Below, one piece after another: positions 16,879 to 29,271 of a stretch of DNA of 64,000 bases (position 1 is its first letter; each line of letters begins with the position of its first letter). The notes beneath the pieces were generated by a model that searched no databases, was not told the origin of the DNA, and was given only the letters and a program-made list of their open reading frames with translations. The DNA is taken from positions 5,769,001 through 5,833,000 of the forward strand of contig NZ_CP117709.1 in assembly GCF_028622875.1 (NCBI RefSeq), in the 5' to 3' direction. The DNA comes from Streptomyces sp. MMBL 11-1. GTDB lineage: Bacteria; Actinomycetota; Actinomycetes; Streptomycetales; Streptomycetaceae. Made by a program: the position numbers and the translations under genes.

Positions 16879-17817
16879 ATGATCCCCATGACGCGAGCGA
16901 ACACGACCACCGGCACGACCACCAGCCCGACCTCCGCCCCCACGCCCGGCCCCACCGCCGTCACCGTCCTCGGCCTCGGCGACATGGGCCGCTCCCTGGC
17001 CCGCGCCTTCGTGGCCGCCGGCCACCCCACCACCGTCTGGAACCGTTCCCCCGGGAAGGGCGAGGACGTCGTCTCCCTGGGGGCGGTGAGGGCCGCGTCC
17101 GCCGAGGAGGCCGTTCGGGCGAGTGGGCTCGTCGTGGTCTGTCTCGTCGACTACGACGCCTCCGACGCGGTCCTGGAACCGCTGGCCGGGGCGCTGGAGG
17201 GGCGCGTCCTGGTCAACCTCACCTCGGACACCCCGGCCCGTTCGCGGCAGACCGCCGCGTGGGCCGAGAAGCACTCCCTGGCCTACCTCGACGGGGCGAT
17301 CATGGTGCCGGTCGACGTGGTCGGCTCGGCGGCGGCGCTGGTGTTCCACTCCGGCGACCGGGCCGCGTTCGAGGCGCACGAGGCGACCCTCAAGGCGCTC
17401 GGCGAGCCCGCCACCTTCCTCGGCGAGGACCACGGGCTCGCCGCCGCCTACGACATGGCGATGCTGGACTTCTTCTACGGGGCCATGGGCGGTCTCGTCC
17501 ACGCCTTCGCGCTGGCCCGTGCGGAGGGCATCGACGGCGCGTCGCTCGCCCCGTACCTCAACACGATCGCGGGCATCCTGCCGCCGATCGCCGCGTACAC
17601 GGCGACCGACATCGACACGCGTACGTACGCGGGCGAGGGCGCGAACCTCGCCATGATGGCGGCCAGTGTCGACCACATCCTGCACACCGCGGAGGACCGC
17701 GGCCTGGACGTCTCGCAGCTGGCCGCCCTCAAGGGGCTCACCGACCGGGCCATCGCCCAGGGCCACGGCCCCGAATCCTGGTCGAGCATCGTCGAGGTGA
17801 TGGCCGCCGGCCGCTGA
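16879..17817 (+). CDS. NADP(H)-dependent imine-reductase-like oxidoreductase
   Basis: 312 residues. The Rossmann motif GLGDMGRSLARAF (about 34-46) and TVWNRSPGK, which follows beta-strand 2, match the beta-hydroxyacid dehydrogenase / imine reductase superfamily and indicate NADPH. The C-terminal helical domain contains YDMAMLDFFYGAMGG and HAFALARAEG, which resemble imine reductases / reductive aminases more than 3-hydroxyisobutyrate dehydrogenase. Start may be the ATG at 16879 or the in-frame ATG at 16888. The substrate cannot be read from sequence. Monocistronic, ended by a strong hairpin. Confidence 0.85.
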   Translation: MIPMTRANTTTGTTTSPTSAPTPGPTAVTVLGLGDMGRSLARAFVAAGHPTTVWNRSPGKGEDVVSLGAVRAASAEEAVRASGLVVVCLVDYDASDAVLEPLAGALEGRVLVNLTSDTPARSRQTAAWAEKHSLAYLDGAIMVPVDVVGSAAALVFHSGDRAAFEAHEATLKALGEPATFLGEDHGLAAAYDMAMLDFFYGAMGGLVHAFALARAEGIDGASLAPYLNTIAGILPPIAAYTATDIDTRTYAGEGANLAMMAASVDHILHTAEDRGLDVSQLAALKGLTDRAIAQGHGPESWSSIVEVMAAGR

Positions 17818-17835
17818 CCCGCCGCACACGGGGGA

Positions 17836-17876
17836 GGGGCCCGTACCGCGTCCACCACCGATGCGGTACGGGCCCC
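17836..17876. terminator. bidirectional terminator, 14-bp perfect stem
   Basis: Arms 17836-17849 and 17863-17876 pair perfectly around a 13-base loop, between the convergent oxidoreductase and glgB. Confidence 0.9.
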
Positions 17877-17896
17877 GGTCCTGCACGCCGGGCGGA

Positions 17897-20305
17897 CTAC
17901 GCCGGGCGGAACCACATCGTCGCCAGCGGCGGCAGCGTCAGCGAGACGCTGCGCGGGCGGCCGTGCGCGGGCACCGCCTCCGCCTTCAGCGGCTCCTCGT
18001 TGCGCACGTCGCCGCCGCCGTAACGGCCCGCGTCGGTGTTCAGGACCTCCACCCAGCCCTCCGCGCCGGTCTCCGGCACCCCGAGGCGGTAGTCGTGCCG
18101 GACCGCCGGGGAGAAGTGGGAGACCGCGAGCAGCGGAGAGCCGTCCGCGTCGTACCGCAGGAACGCGAACACGTTGTCCTCGGCCGCGCCGCCGTCCACC
18201 CAGCTGAACCCCTCCGGCACCGTGTCGCGCTGCCACAGCGCGGGCACCGCCCCGTACACCGCGTTCAGGTCGCCGACCAGGGTCCGCACCCCGCGGTGGT
18301 CGCCGGACGCCCCGTACGAGGGGTCCAGCAGCCACCAGTCCGGGCCGTGACCCTCGGACCACTCGGCACCCTGGGCGAACTCCTGGCCCATGAACAGCAG
18401 TTGCTTGCCGGGGTGGGCCCACATGAAGCCCAGATAGGCGCGGTGGTTGGCGCGCTGCTGCCACCAGTCGCCGGGCATCTTCGCCACCAGCGCCTGCTTG
18501 CCGTGCACCACCTCGTCGTGCGAGATCGGCAGCACGTAGTTCTCGCTGTACGCGTACACCATCGAGAACGTCATCTCGTTGTGGTGGTACTTGCGGTGGA
18601 CCGGCTCCTTGGCCATGTACTGGAGCGAGTCGTGCATCCAGCCCATGTTCCACTTCAGCCCGAAGCCCAGGCCCCCGCCGTCGGTGGGCCGGGTGACGCC
18701 GTCCCAGGCGGTGGACTCCTCGGCGATGGTGACGACACCGGGGTTGCGGCGGTAGACCGTCGCGTTCATCTCCTGGAGGAAGGCGACCGCGTCCAGGTTC
18801 TCCCGGCCGCCGAACTCGTTGGGCGACCACTGGCCGTCCTCGCGGGAGTAGTCGAGGTAGAGCATCGAGGCCACCGCGTCGACCCGGAGCCCGTCGATGT
18901 GGAACTCCTCGCACCAGTACGTGGCGTTGGCGACCAGGAAGTTGCGGACCTCGGTACGGCCGTAGTCGAACTCCAGCGTCCCCCAGTCCGGATGCGCCGC
19001 GCGCCTCGGGTCGGCGTGCTCGTACAGCGGGCGTCCGTCGAACTCGGCCAGCGCCCAGTCGTCGCGCGGGAAGTGCGCCGGAACCCAGTCCATGATCACG
19101 CCGATGCCCGCCCGGTGCAGCGCGTCCACCAGGAAGCGGAAGTCGTCCGGGGTCCCCATCCGCGAGGTCGGCGCATAGAACCCGGTGACCTGATAGCCCC
19201 AGGAGCCGCCGAAGGGATGCTCGGAGACCGGCATCAGCTCCACGTGCGTGAAGCCCAGGTCCTTGACGTACGCCGGGAGCTGCTCGGCGAGCTGCCGGTA
19301 CGTCAGTCCGGGTCGCCAGGACGCGAGATGGACCTCGTACACCGAGAACGGGGCTTCGTGGACCGGCCGGTCGCCCCGGTGCTCCATCCAGTCCGCGTCC
19401 TGCCACACATGGTGCGACGCGGTGACGATCGAGGCGGTCGCGGGCGGCACCTCGGTGCGCCGGGCCATCGGGTCGGCCCGCACCGTGTGCGAACCGTCCG
19501 GGCGGCAGATGTCGTACTTGTACAGCGTGCCCTCGCCGACCCCGGGCAGGAACAGCTCCCACACCCCGGTCGAGCCGAGGGAACGCATCGGGAAGCCGGT
19601 GCCGTCCCAGAAGTTGAAGTCACCCTTGATCCGTACGCCGCGCGCGTTCGGCGCCCACAGGGTGAACCGGGTCCCGGTCACCCCCTGGTGGACCATCGGC
19701 TGCGCGCCGAGCGCCCGCCACAGTTCCTCGTGGCGGCCCTCGCCGATCAGGTGCAGATCGAGTTCGCCGATCGCGGGCCAGAAGCGGTACGGGTCCTCCA
19801 CCTCGATGGTGGTGTCGTCGTACGCCACTTCGAGCCGGTACGCGGGGGCCTCCGGCACCGGCAGCACCCCGGAGAAGAAGCCGTCGCCGTCGTCGTGCAG
19901 CTCGGCCCGCAGGCCGGGCGCCAGCACCGTGACGGACCGCGCGAACGGCCGCAGCGCCCGTACCAGCACCCCGCCGGGGACCGGGTGCGCGCCGAGCACG
20001 TCGTGCGGAGCGTGGTGGTCGCCGGCGAGCAGCCGGCCCCGGTCCGCGCCGTCCAGGGCCGGTGCGGGGCGGGCGCCCTGGGCGTCCCCGGCCTGCCGCG
20101 GGCGCGGCGGGCCCGCGTCGGCGCGCCGGGGCCGGGCGCGCTTGGCGGTCGCGACGCCGGTGGCGGGCGCGGGCGGCGGCGCGGACGCCACGTCGACGGC
20201 GGCCTCGGTTTCGGCCGCGGCTTCGACGGGGGCCTCGGCCGCGACCTCGACGGGGACTTCGACGGTCTTGCGGGATGCCTTGCGGGATGGCTTGCGGGCG
20301 GTCAC
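17897..20305 (-). CDS. glgB: 1,4-alpha-glucan branching enzyme
   Basis: 802 residues from a GTG at 20305 preceded by GAGGAGG. Residues 1-75 are a basic then Ala/Glu/Val/Pro-rich extension not found in most GlgB proteins. Next come the N-terminal carbohydrate-binding beta domain, the CBM48 module, and the GH13 barrel. Catalytic motifs: [11 protein letters not shown] (nucleophile Asp), TIAEESTAW (acid/base Glu) and [10 protein letters not shown] (transition-state Asp). It makes alpha-1,6 branches in the linear glucans built by GlgE. Last gene of the minus-strand alpha-glucan operon, 127 bases after the maltokinase gene. Confidence 0.97.
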   Translation of the reverse strand: MTARKPSRKASRKTVEVPVEVAAEAPVEAAAETEAAVDVASAPPPAPATGVATAKRARPRRADAGPPRPRQAGDAQGARPAPALDGADRGRLLAGDHHAPHDVLGAHPVPGGVLVRALRPFARSVTVLAPGLRAELHDDGDGFFSGVLPVPEAPAYRLEVAYDDTTIEVEDPYRFWPAIGELDLHLIGEGRHEELWRALGAQPMVHQGVTGTRFTLWAPNARGVRIKGDFNFWDGTGFPMRSLGSTGVWELFLPGVGEGTLYKYDICRPDGSHTVRADPMARRTEVPPATASIVTASHHVWQDADWMEHRGDRPVHEAPFSVYEVHLASWRPGLTYRQLAEQLPAYVKDLGFTHVELMPVSEHPFGGSWGYQVTGFYAPTSRMGTPDDFRFLVDALHRAGIGVIMDWVPAHFPRDDWALAEFDGRPLYEHADPRRAAHPDWGTLEFDYGRTEVRNFLVANATYWCEEFHIDGLRVDAVASMLYLDYSREDGQWSPNEFGGRENLDAVAFLQEMNATVYRRNPGVVTIAEESTAWDGVTRPTDGGGLGFGLKWNMGWMHDSLQYMAKEPVHRKYHHNEMTFSMVYAYSENYVLPISHDEVVHGKQALVAKMPGDWWQQRANHRAYLGFMWAHPGKQLLFMGQEFAQGAEWSEGHGPDWWLLDPSYGASGDHRGVRTLVGDLNAVYGAVPALWQRDTVPEGFSWVDGGAAEDNVFAFLRYDADGSPLLAVSHFSPAVRHDYRLGVPETGAEGWVEVLNTDAGRYGGGDVRNEEPLKAEAVPAHGRPRSVSLTLPPLATMWFRPA

Positions 20306-20432
20306 GGGGACTGCCTCCTCGAAGGGTGAAGGGGAGAACGCGAGAGGGAAGAGGGAGAAGCGGGGAGGGAGGGAGGGCAGGGCGGTGACGGAAGCGGGGA
20401 GAGGGCGGTGACGGGGGCGGGAAGAGGTCGGT

Positions 20433-21854
20433 TCACGCCGCCGCCGACCGGGCCAGCCGCTGGATGGCCGCCATCGGAACCGGCAGCCAGTCGGGGCGGT
20501 GCCGGGCCTCGTACAGCACCTCGTACACGGCCTTGTCGGTCTCATGGGCGCGCAGCAGCTCCGGTTCGCCGCGCGGGTCGCTGCCCGACGTCTGCGCGTA
20601 GCCCTCGCAGTAGGCGGCACGGCAGCGGGCCGCCCACTCCGGGTTCCACGGGCGGTGCGAGCGGGCCGCGTAGTCGAAGGACCGCAGCATGCCCGCGACG
20701 TCGCGGACCGGGGGCGCGGGCATACGGCGCTCGGGCAGGGGGCGGGCCGGTTCGCCCTCGAAGTCGATCAGCGACCAGAAGCCGTCGGCGGCCCGCAGCG
20801 TCTGTCCGAGGTGGAGGTCGCCGTGCACCCGCTGCTGGGCCCAGCCGCTGCCCCGGACCCCGAGGTCCGTCACCGCCTCGAACGCGGCGCGCAGTCCGGG
20901 GACGTACGGGACGAGCGCCGGGACCGCTTGGGCGGCGGCCTCAAGACGCTGGGTCATCCGGGAGACGAGCTGCCGGGTCTGGGTGCCTCGCAGCGCCGGG
21001 GTCGGCAGCGCGGCGGCGAGCGCGGTGTGGACCTCGGCGGTGGCCCGGCCCAGCGCCCGCGCCTCCGGCAGGAAGTCGCGGCCCGCGGCGAGCGCCGCCA
21101 GCGCGAGCTGCCAGCCGTCGCGCGCGCCGTGCAGGAAGGGCTGGAGGACGCCGAGGGTGAGCGGCTCGGGGCCGGGCGCCTCGAACCAGGCGACCGGGAC
21201 CGGCACCCGGTCGCACCCCTCGCCGCCGAGGGCGAGCGGCAGTTCCAGGTCCGGGTTGGTGCCCGGGAAGACGCGCCGGAAGATCTTGAGGATGAACGCG
21301 TCCCCGTAGACGAGCGAGGAGTTGGACTGTTCGGCGTCCAGTACCCGGGGCGCGAGACCGGCCGGGATCACGGCGGTCCGCTCGAAGCGCAGCGGGCCGA
21401 GGCTCCCGGGGCGGCGGAAGCGTTCCAGCAGCAGACTGGCCAGCCGGGGGTCGCACAGCGCGTCGTAGACGGTCCGGCCGGCGAGCGGGCCCCGTTCCAC
21501 CCGGCCGATCAGGGCGCCCGCGAGGAGCGGTGGCAGTGACGTATCTGCACCGAGGAGCAGTTGGTAGCAGTCCTCGGCGGGGCGGTTCTGCCGCGAGGGC
21601 TGTTCGACCCGCAGCAGCAGGTGCAGCAGCCCCGGTCCCGCCGTGCCGTCCAGCGGCAGCATCTCGGTGGCCGAGACCAGGGAGAAGCCGGTGACCGGCC
21701 GGCCCTTGCCGGCGAACCACCGTTGCCGGGGCAGCCAGGCGTGGAGCAGCGGGGCGAGGGAGGGGAGCAGGGTCCCGTCCGCCGTGCTGCTGGGCGTTGC
21801 GCTGTTCCTCGTGCTCTTCGCCAGGGCGACGTGAGTGGATGCAGCCTCCGACAT
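20433..21854 (-). CDS. maltokinase (Pep2/Mak)
   Basis: 473 residues, phosphorylating maltose with ATP to maltose-1-phosphate, the GlgE donor. The N-terminal cap carries [11 protein letters not shown] (about 39-49), typical of Pep2-type maltokinases. The C-terminal kinase lobe has the aminoglycoside-phosphotransferase-like catalytic segment [12 protein letters not shown] and the metal motif LIDFEGEP. The ATG at 21854 has GGAAAGGA upstream. It is separated from treS by 254 bases that include a strong hairpin, so it may have its own promoter or receive readthrough. Confidence 0.95.
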   Translation of the reverse strand: MSEAASTHVALAKSTRNSATPSSTADGTLLPSLAPLLHAWLPRQRWFAGKGRPVTGFSLVSATEMLPLDGTAGPGLLHLLLRVEQPSRQNRPAEDCYQLLLGADTSLPPLLAGALIGRVERGPLAGRTVYDALCDPRLASLLLERFRRPGSLGPLRFERTAVIPAGLAPRVLDAEQSNSSLVYGDAFILKIFRRVFPGTNPDLELPLALGGEGCDRVPVPVAWFEAPGPEPLTLGVLQPFLHGARDGWQLALAALAAGRDFLPEARALGRATAEVHTALAAALPTPALRGTQTRQLVSRMTQRLEAAAQAVPALVPYVPGLRAAFEAVTDLGVRGSGWAQQRVHGDLHLGQTLRAADGFWSLIDFEGEPARPLPERRMPAPPVRDVAGMLRSFDYAARSHRPWNPEWAARCRAAYCEGYAQTSGSDPRGEPELLRAHETDKAVYEVLYEARHRPDWLPVPMAAIQRLARSAAA

Positions 21855-21996
21855 GGCATCGCGTCCTTTCCCCGGGCACACCACAGGATGCGAAGAGTGT
21901 CCCGGATTGCGGCAATGGCTGTCCGGCTGTGCGGGACGTGTCGGGAGAGGAGAGCCCTTACGGACTCGAACGGCGGAACGGTGAAGGCCGAAGGCG

Positions 21997-22044
21997 CCGG
22001 AGAGGTAAGGCCCAAGGCCCCGGAGAGGTAAAGGCCCAAGGCCC
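21997..22044. repeat. tandem duplication of about 24 bases between treS and maltokinase
   Basis: CCGGAGAGGTAAGGCCC at 21997 is repeated at 22020 with one inserted A, each followed by AAGGCC. The pair lies in the leader region of the maltokinase gene. Confidence 0.8.
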
Positions 22045-22063
22045 TTCCATGGCGTCAGGGTGC

Positions 22064-22097
22064 CCCGTGCGGGCCGGTGGAAACCGGCCCGCACGGG
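22064..22097. terminator. terminator hairpin after treS
   Basis: A 15-bp perfect stem (22064-22078 with 22083-22097) capped by a stable GNRA-like tetraloop, starting 11 bases downstream of the treS stop on the minus strand. It should reduce transcription from glgE-treS into maltokinase-glgB. Confidence 0.85.
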
Positions 22098-22108
22098 CGG
22101 GACCGGCA

Positions 22109-23811
22109 TCAGGCCGGCGGCGCGTCCTTGCGCAGCCGGAACCAGTAGAAGCCGTGCCCCGCAAGGGTCAGCAGGTAGGGCCACTGGCCGATGGCCGGGA
22201 AGCGTACCCCGCCGATCAGTTCCACCGGATGGCGTCCGTTGAACGATCGCAGGTCCAACTCCGTCGGCTGGGCGAACCGCGAGAAGTTGTGCACGCACAG
22301 GACGAGATCGTCCCCGTACTCGCGGGTGAACGCCAGGACCGCCGGGTTGGACGAGGGCAGTTCGGTGTACTCGCCGAGACCGAAGGCCGGATTCTGCTTA
22401 CGGATCTCGATCATCCGCCGGGTCCAGTGCAGCAGCGAGGACGGCGAGGCCATCGACGCCTCGACGTTGGTGACCTGGTAGCCGTAGACCGGGTCCATGA
22501 TCGTGGGGAGGTAGAGCCGCCCCGGGTCGCTGGAGGAGAACCCGGCGTTGCGGTCGGGCGTCCACTGCATCGGGGTGCGCACCGCGTCCCGGTCGCCCAG
22601 CCAGATGTTGTCGCCCATCCCGATCTCGTCCCCGTAGTAGAGGATCGGGGAGCCGGGCAGCGACAGCAGCAGGGCGGTGAACAGCTCGATCTGGTTGCGG
22701 TCGTTGTCCAGCAGCGGGGCCAGCCGCCGGCGGATGCCGATGTTGGCGCGCATCCGCGGGTCCTTGGCGTACTCCGCGTACATGTAGTCGCGCTCTTCGT
22801 CCGTGACCATTTCGAGGGTCAGCTCGTCGTGGTTGCGCAGGAAGATGCCCCACTGGCAGTTCTTCGGGATCGCCGGGGTCTTGGCCAGGATCTCGGAGAC
22901 CGGGTAGCGGCTCTCGCGGCGCACCGCCATGAAGATCCGCGGCATCACGGGGAAGTGGAACGCCATGTGGCACTCGTCGCCGCCCTGCTCGTAGTCGCCG
23001 AAGTAGTCGACGACGTCCTCCGGCCACTGGTTGGCCTCGGCGAGGAGCACGGTGTCCGGGTAGTTGGCGTCGATCTCCTTGCGGACCCGCTTGAGGAAGT
23101 GGTGGGTCTCGGGGAGGTTCTCGCAGTTGGTGCCCTCGCGCTGGTAGAGGTAGGGCACCGCGTCGACCCGGAAGCCGTCGATGCCCAGGTCCAGCCAGAA
23201 GCGCAGGGCCGCCAGGATCTCCTCCTGCACCGCCGGGTTCTCGTAGTTGAGGTCCGGCTGGTGCGAGAAGAAGCGGTGCCAGTAGTACTGCTTGCGCACC
23301 GGGTCGAAGGTCCAGTTGGACGTCTCGGTGTCGACGAAGATGATCCGGGCGTCCTGGAACTGCTTGTCGTCGTCCGCCCAGACGTAGTAGTCGCCGTACG
23401 GCCCGTCCGGGTCGGTGCGGGACTGCTGGAACCAATCGTGCTGATCGCTCGTGTGGTTCATGACGAAGTCGATGATGACGCGCATGCCCCGCTGGTGCGA
23501 GGCGTCCACGAACTCCACGAAGTCGGCGAGGTCGCCGAACTCCGGCAGTACGGCGGTGTAGTCGGAGACGTCGTAGCCCCCGTCGCGCAGCGGCGACTTG
23601 AAGAACGGCGGCAGCCAGAGGCAGTCGACACCGAGCCACTGGAGATAGTCCAGCTTGGCGGTGATGCCCTTGAGGTCGCCGATTCCGTCGCCGTTGGAGT
23701 CCTGGAAGGACCGGACGAGCACCTCGTAGAAGACGGCGCGCTTGAACCAGTCGGGATCGCGGTCCTTGGCGGGAGTGTCCTCGAACGTGTCGGGGACAGG
23801 CTCATTGACGA

Positions 23812-23815
<4 letters not shown>
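22109..23815 (-). CDS. treS: trehalose synthase
   Basis: 568 residues, interconverting trehalose and maltose. GH13 motifs: [25 protein letters not shown] (nucleophile), [11 protein letters not shown] (acid/base) and [11 protein letters not shown] (third acid). The sequence [16 protein letters not shown] at the start and the short C-terminal beta domain are typical of free-standing TreS without a fused maltokinase. The ATG overlaps the glgE stop (ATGA), with GGAGG upstream. It channels trehalose into maltose for the maltokinase and GlgE. Confidence 0.97.
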
Positions 23816-25965
<2,150 letters not shown>

Positions 25966-26506
25966 GGCCGCTCCTGTCCGCGTTCACTCGAATGGCACTC
26001 GAATGGGTGGGTCGCGGGGGTTTCGTGCATGTTTCCGGAGGCACGGAGAAGGTCTGCCGGCCGGGTCGTGCCGCGTGCCGGGAAGCCTCCCCCGCGTCCG
26101 CGGGTGGGAAATCCGGCGCTGTGTCGACTACGCGGCCGCAGCCGACCGGCTCGGGCCCCGCCGGGAATCGCGGGACAGTCCTCGGGGGAGCCCGAAGCGC
26201 CCCACGGGTTCCGGATACCCGCTCTGCGGCGCCACACGGCAGCCTTCCCTGTGGCAGGGCGGCCCACAAGGCTGCGTACGGGGTGAAATCGGCCAAACCC
26301 CCAGGTGAGCGAAGTGACGGGGGATCACGGGCGGGGCGGGAGGTGCCCCTGGGGGAAGGTGCGCGACGCCGTGCCCGGGCCTCGCGCGCCGTCCGCGCGC
26401 CGTGGCGGGGCCGCCACGGACGGCCGCTGCCTCCAGGGGTGACGGAAGGGACGCACACCGTGGTGCGTCCGCCCGGATGCGCACGTCCCCTGTAAAGGTG
26501 GAGCAC
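25966..26506. other. divergent regulatory region glgE/glgP
   Basis: 541 bases without a gene. Besides the 11-bp repeats it contains two perfect hairpins close to glgP: 26400-26419 (9-bp arms, GG loop) and 26449-26470 (GGACGCAC/GTGCGTCC, 6-base loop), the second ending 36 bases before the glgP start and so probably in its leader. No clear -35/-10 pairs were found for either side. Confidence 0.6.
25985..26006 (-). promoter_or_regulatory. perfect tandem 11-bp direct repeat upstream of glgE
   Basis: CACTCGAATGG occurs twice back to back (25985-25995, 25996-26006). Read toward glgE it gives TCGAGTG-CCAT-TCGAGTG, that is heptamers at an 11-bp period, the geometry bound by SARP activators. It ends 20 bases before the glgE ATG. 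Confidence 0.5.
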
Positions 26507-29179
26507 GTGAAGGCCATCCGTCGATTCACCGTGCGCCCTGTCCTCCCCGAACCCCTCCGACCCCTCCACCACCTCGCGCACAACCTGCGCTGGTCGTGGC
26601 ACACCGAGACCCGCGAGCTCTTCCGGTCCGCCGACCCCGAGGGCTGGCGTCCCGCGGACGCCGACCCCGTACGCCTGCTCGGCTCGCTGTCCGCCGGGCG
26701 GCTGGCCGAACTGGCCGGGGACGAGGAATACCTCGCCCGCCTCGCCGCGGTCTCCGCCGACCTGGCCGAGTACCTCGACGGTCCCCGCTGGTACCAGCAA
26801 CAGCGGGCCGCCGGAGCCGAACTCCCTTCCGCCGTCGCGTACTTCTCACCCGAATTCGGCGTCACCGCGGCGCTGCCCCAGTACAGCGGCGGCCTGGGCA
26901 TCCTGGCCGGCGACCACCTCAAGGCGGCCAGCGACCTCGGCGTCCCGCTCATCGGCGTCGGCCTGCTCTACCGGCACGGCTACTTCCGCCAGACCCTCTC
27001 GCGCGAGGGCTGGCAGCAGGAGCACTATCCCGTCCTCGACCCCAACGAACTCCCGCTCGACCTGGTCCGCGAGGCCGACGGCACCCCCGCCCGGGTGGTA
27101 CTCGCCCTGCCCGGCGGACGCTCGCTGCACGCCTGCGTCTGGCTGGCCCGGGTCGGCCGGGTGCCGCTGCTCCTGCTCGACTCCGACGTCGAGGAGAACG
27201 CCCCGGGCGAACGGGACGTCACCGACCGGCTGTACGGCGGCGGCAGCGACCACCGGCTGCTCCAGGAGATGCTGCTCGGCATCGGCGGGGTGCGCGCGGT
27301 GCGCACCTGGTGCCGGCTGACCGGCACGCCGGAGCCGGAGGTGTTCCACACCAACGAGGGCCACGCCGGCTTCCTCGGCCTGGAGCGCATCCGTGAACTG
27401 ATCCCCACCGGGCTCGACTTCGACGCCGCCCTCGAAGTGGTCCGGGCCGGGACCGTCTTCACCACCCACACCCCGGTGCCCGCCGGGATGGACCGTTTCG
27501 ACCGGGGGCTCGTCGCCCGCCACTTCGGTGAGGACGGCGAGCTGCCCGGCGTGGGCGTCGAGAAGATCCTTAGGCTCGGCACCGAGACCTACCCCGGCGG
27601 TGAGCCGGAGCTGTTCAACATGGCGGTGATGGGTCTGAGGCTCGCCCAGCGCGCCAACGGCGTCTCCACCCTGCACGGTGCCGTCAGCCGGGAGATGTTC
27701 TCCGGGCTCTGGCCGGGCTTCGACCCGGCCGAGGTGCCGATCACCTCCGTCACCAACGGGGTCCACGCACCGACCTGGGTCGCCCCCGAGGTGTTCCGGC
27801 TCGGCGCGAGCCAGGTCGGCGAGGGCCGCGCCCACCAGGTGCTGGCGGGCGGCGCGGTGGACGACGAGGCCGCCTCGCGGAGTGGCACCCCACGCCGCTG
27901 GGACGCGGTGACCGGCATCGGCGACCAGGAGATCTGGGACCTGCGCCGGGACCTGCGCGGCCAGCTGGTCACCGAGGTCCGTCGCAGGCTCTACGCCTCG
28001 TGGCGCCGGCGCGGCGCGGGCACCGCCGAGCTGGGCTGGATCGACGGCGTCCTCGACCCGGACGTCCTGACGATCGGCTTCGCCCGGCGCGTCCCCTCGT
28101 ACAAGCGGCTCACGCTGATGCTCCGCGACCGCGACCGGCTGCGGGCGCTGCTGCTGCACCCGACCCGCCCGATCCAGATCGTCGTCGCGGGCAAGGCCCA
28201 TCCCGCCGACGACGGCGGCAAGCGGCTGGTGCAGGAACTGGTGCGGTTCGCGGACGACGCGGGGGTCCGCCACCGCATCGTCTTCCTCCCGGACTACGGG
28301 ATGGGCATGGCCCAGAAGCTCTACCCGGGCTGTGACGTCTGGCTCAACAACCCGCTGCGCCCGCTGGAGGCGTGCGGCACCAGCGGGATGAAGGCGGCGC
28401 TGAACGGCTGCCTCAACCTGTCCGTGCGCGACGGCTGGTGGGACGAGTGGTTCGACCCGGACTTCGGCTGGGAGATCCCCACCGCCGACGGCTCGGCGAC
28501 CGACGAGGACCGCCGCGACGAGCTGGAGGCGAACGCCCTGTACGCCCTGATCGAGGACCGGGTCGCCCCGCTCTTCTACGACCGGGGGACCGGCGGTCTG
28601 CCCGACCGCTGGATCGAGATGGTCCGCTCCACCCTGGTCAACCTGGGACCGCGGGTGCTCGCGGGCCGGATGGTGCGCGAGTACGTGGAGCGCCTGTACA
28701 CCCCCGCCGCGCAGTCCCGGCGGGCCCTGGACCCGGCGGCCGCGCGGGATCTCGCCCGGTGGAAGGCCAGGGTCCGGGAGGCCTGGCGCGGGGTCTCCGT
28801 CGACCATGTGGAGTCGGTGACCGGCACCGCGGCGGGCGGCTCGGCGGAGCTCGGCGCCACCCTGGCGCTGCGGGTGCGGGTCGCGCTCGGCGGCCTGGAC
28901 CCGGACGACGTGGAGGTCCAGGTCGTCGCGGGCCGGGTCGATTCGGGCGACGCCATCGCGGACGCCCAGGTCTTCCCGCTGAAGCCGGCGGGCGGCCAGG
29001 ACATGGAGGACCGCTGGCTGTACGAGGGGCCGCTCGCGCTGGACCGGACGGGACCGTACGGATACACCGTGCGCGTTTTGCCCGCCCACCCGTTGCTGGC
29101 CGGCGGCGCCGAACTGGGCCTGGTCGCGCTGCCGGCCGAGGCGGCGGCGGGGGAGGGCGCGGGCGTGCTGCTGCGCTGA
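26507..29179 (+). CDS. glgP: alpha-glucan phosphorylase
   Basis: 890 residues from a GTG at 26507 with AAGGTGGAG just upstream; an ATG 30 bases earlier is less likely. The DUF3417-type N-terminus (VKAIRRFTVRPVLPEPL) and the GT35 body release glucose-1-phosphate from alpha-1,4-glucans using PLP. Landmarks: SGGLGILAGDHLKAASDLG, FHTNEGHAGFLGLERI, TTHTPVPAGMDRF, and the PLP-lysine motif GTSGMKAALNG (near residue 628). Divergent from glgE; forms the degradative arm of glycogen metabolism. The distal about 130 residues form a C-terminal domain characteristic of long actinobacterial forms. Confidence 0.96.
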   Translation: MKAIRRFTVRPVLPEPLRPLHHLAHNLRWSWHTETRELFRSADPEGWRPADADPVRLLGSLSAGRLAELAGDEEYLARLAAVSADLAEYLDGPRWYQQQRAAGAELPSAVAYFSPEFGVTAALPQYSGGLGILAGDHLKAASDLGVPLIGVGLLYRHGYFRQTLSREGWQQEHYPVLDPNELPLDLVREADGTPARVVLALPGGRSLHACVWLARVGRVPLLLLDSDVEENAPGERDVTDRLYGGGSDHRLLQEMLLGIGGVRAVRTWCRLTGTPEPEVFHTNEGHAGFLGLERIRELIPTGLDFDAALEVVRAGTVFTTHTPVPAGMDRFDRGLVARHFGEDGELPGVGVEKILRLGTETYPGGEPELFNMAVMGLRLAQRANGVSTLHGAVSREMFSGLWPGFDPAEVPITSVTNGVHAPTWVAPEVFRLGASQVGEGRAHQVLAGGAVDDEAASRSGTPRRWDAVTGIGDQEIWDLRRDLRGQLVTEVRRRLYASWRRRGAGTAELGWIDGVLDPDVLTIGFARRVPSYKRLTLMLRDRDRLRALLLHPTRPIQIVVAGKAHPADDGGKRLVQELVRFADDAGVRHRIVFLPDYGMGMAQKLYPGCDVWLNNPLRPLEACGTSGMKAALNGCLNLSVRDGWWDEWFDPDFGWEIPTADGSATDEDRRDELEANALYALIEDRVAPLFYDRGTGGLPDRWIEMVRSTLVNLGPRVLAGRMVREYVERLYTPAAQSRRALDPAAARDLARWKARVREAWRGVSVDHVESVTGTAAGGSAELGATLALRVRVALGGLDPDDVEVQVVAGRVDSGDAIADAQVFPLKPAGGQDMEDRWLYEGPLALDRTGPYGYTVRVLPAHPLLAGGAELGLVALPAEAAAGEGAGVLLR

Positions 29180-29199
29180 GCGCGCCCCGGCGGAAGGGA

Positions 29200-29230
29200 G
29201 GGACCCGGCACCGGTGCGGTGCCGGGTCCC
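29200..29230. terminator. bidirectional terminator, 13-bp perfect stem
   Basis: Arms 29200-29212 and 29218-29230 pair perfectly around GGTGC, between convergent glgP and the M4 protease. Confidence 0.9.
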
Positions 29231-29271
29231 TGTGCTTCCCGGGGGCGTCGGGCCCGGTGGGCCCGGTGGGA

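Noticed and set aside
17897..20620. Longer GlgB start upstream of 20305
   Set aside because: The extra residues are Arg/Cys/Pro shadow sequence antisense to the maltokinase tail, and GAGGAGG precedes the GTG at 20305.
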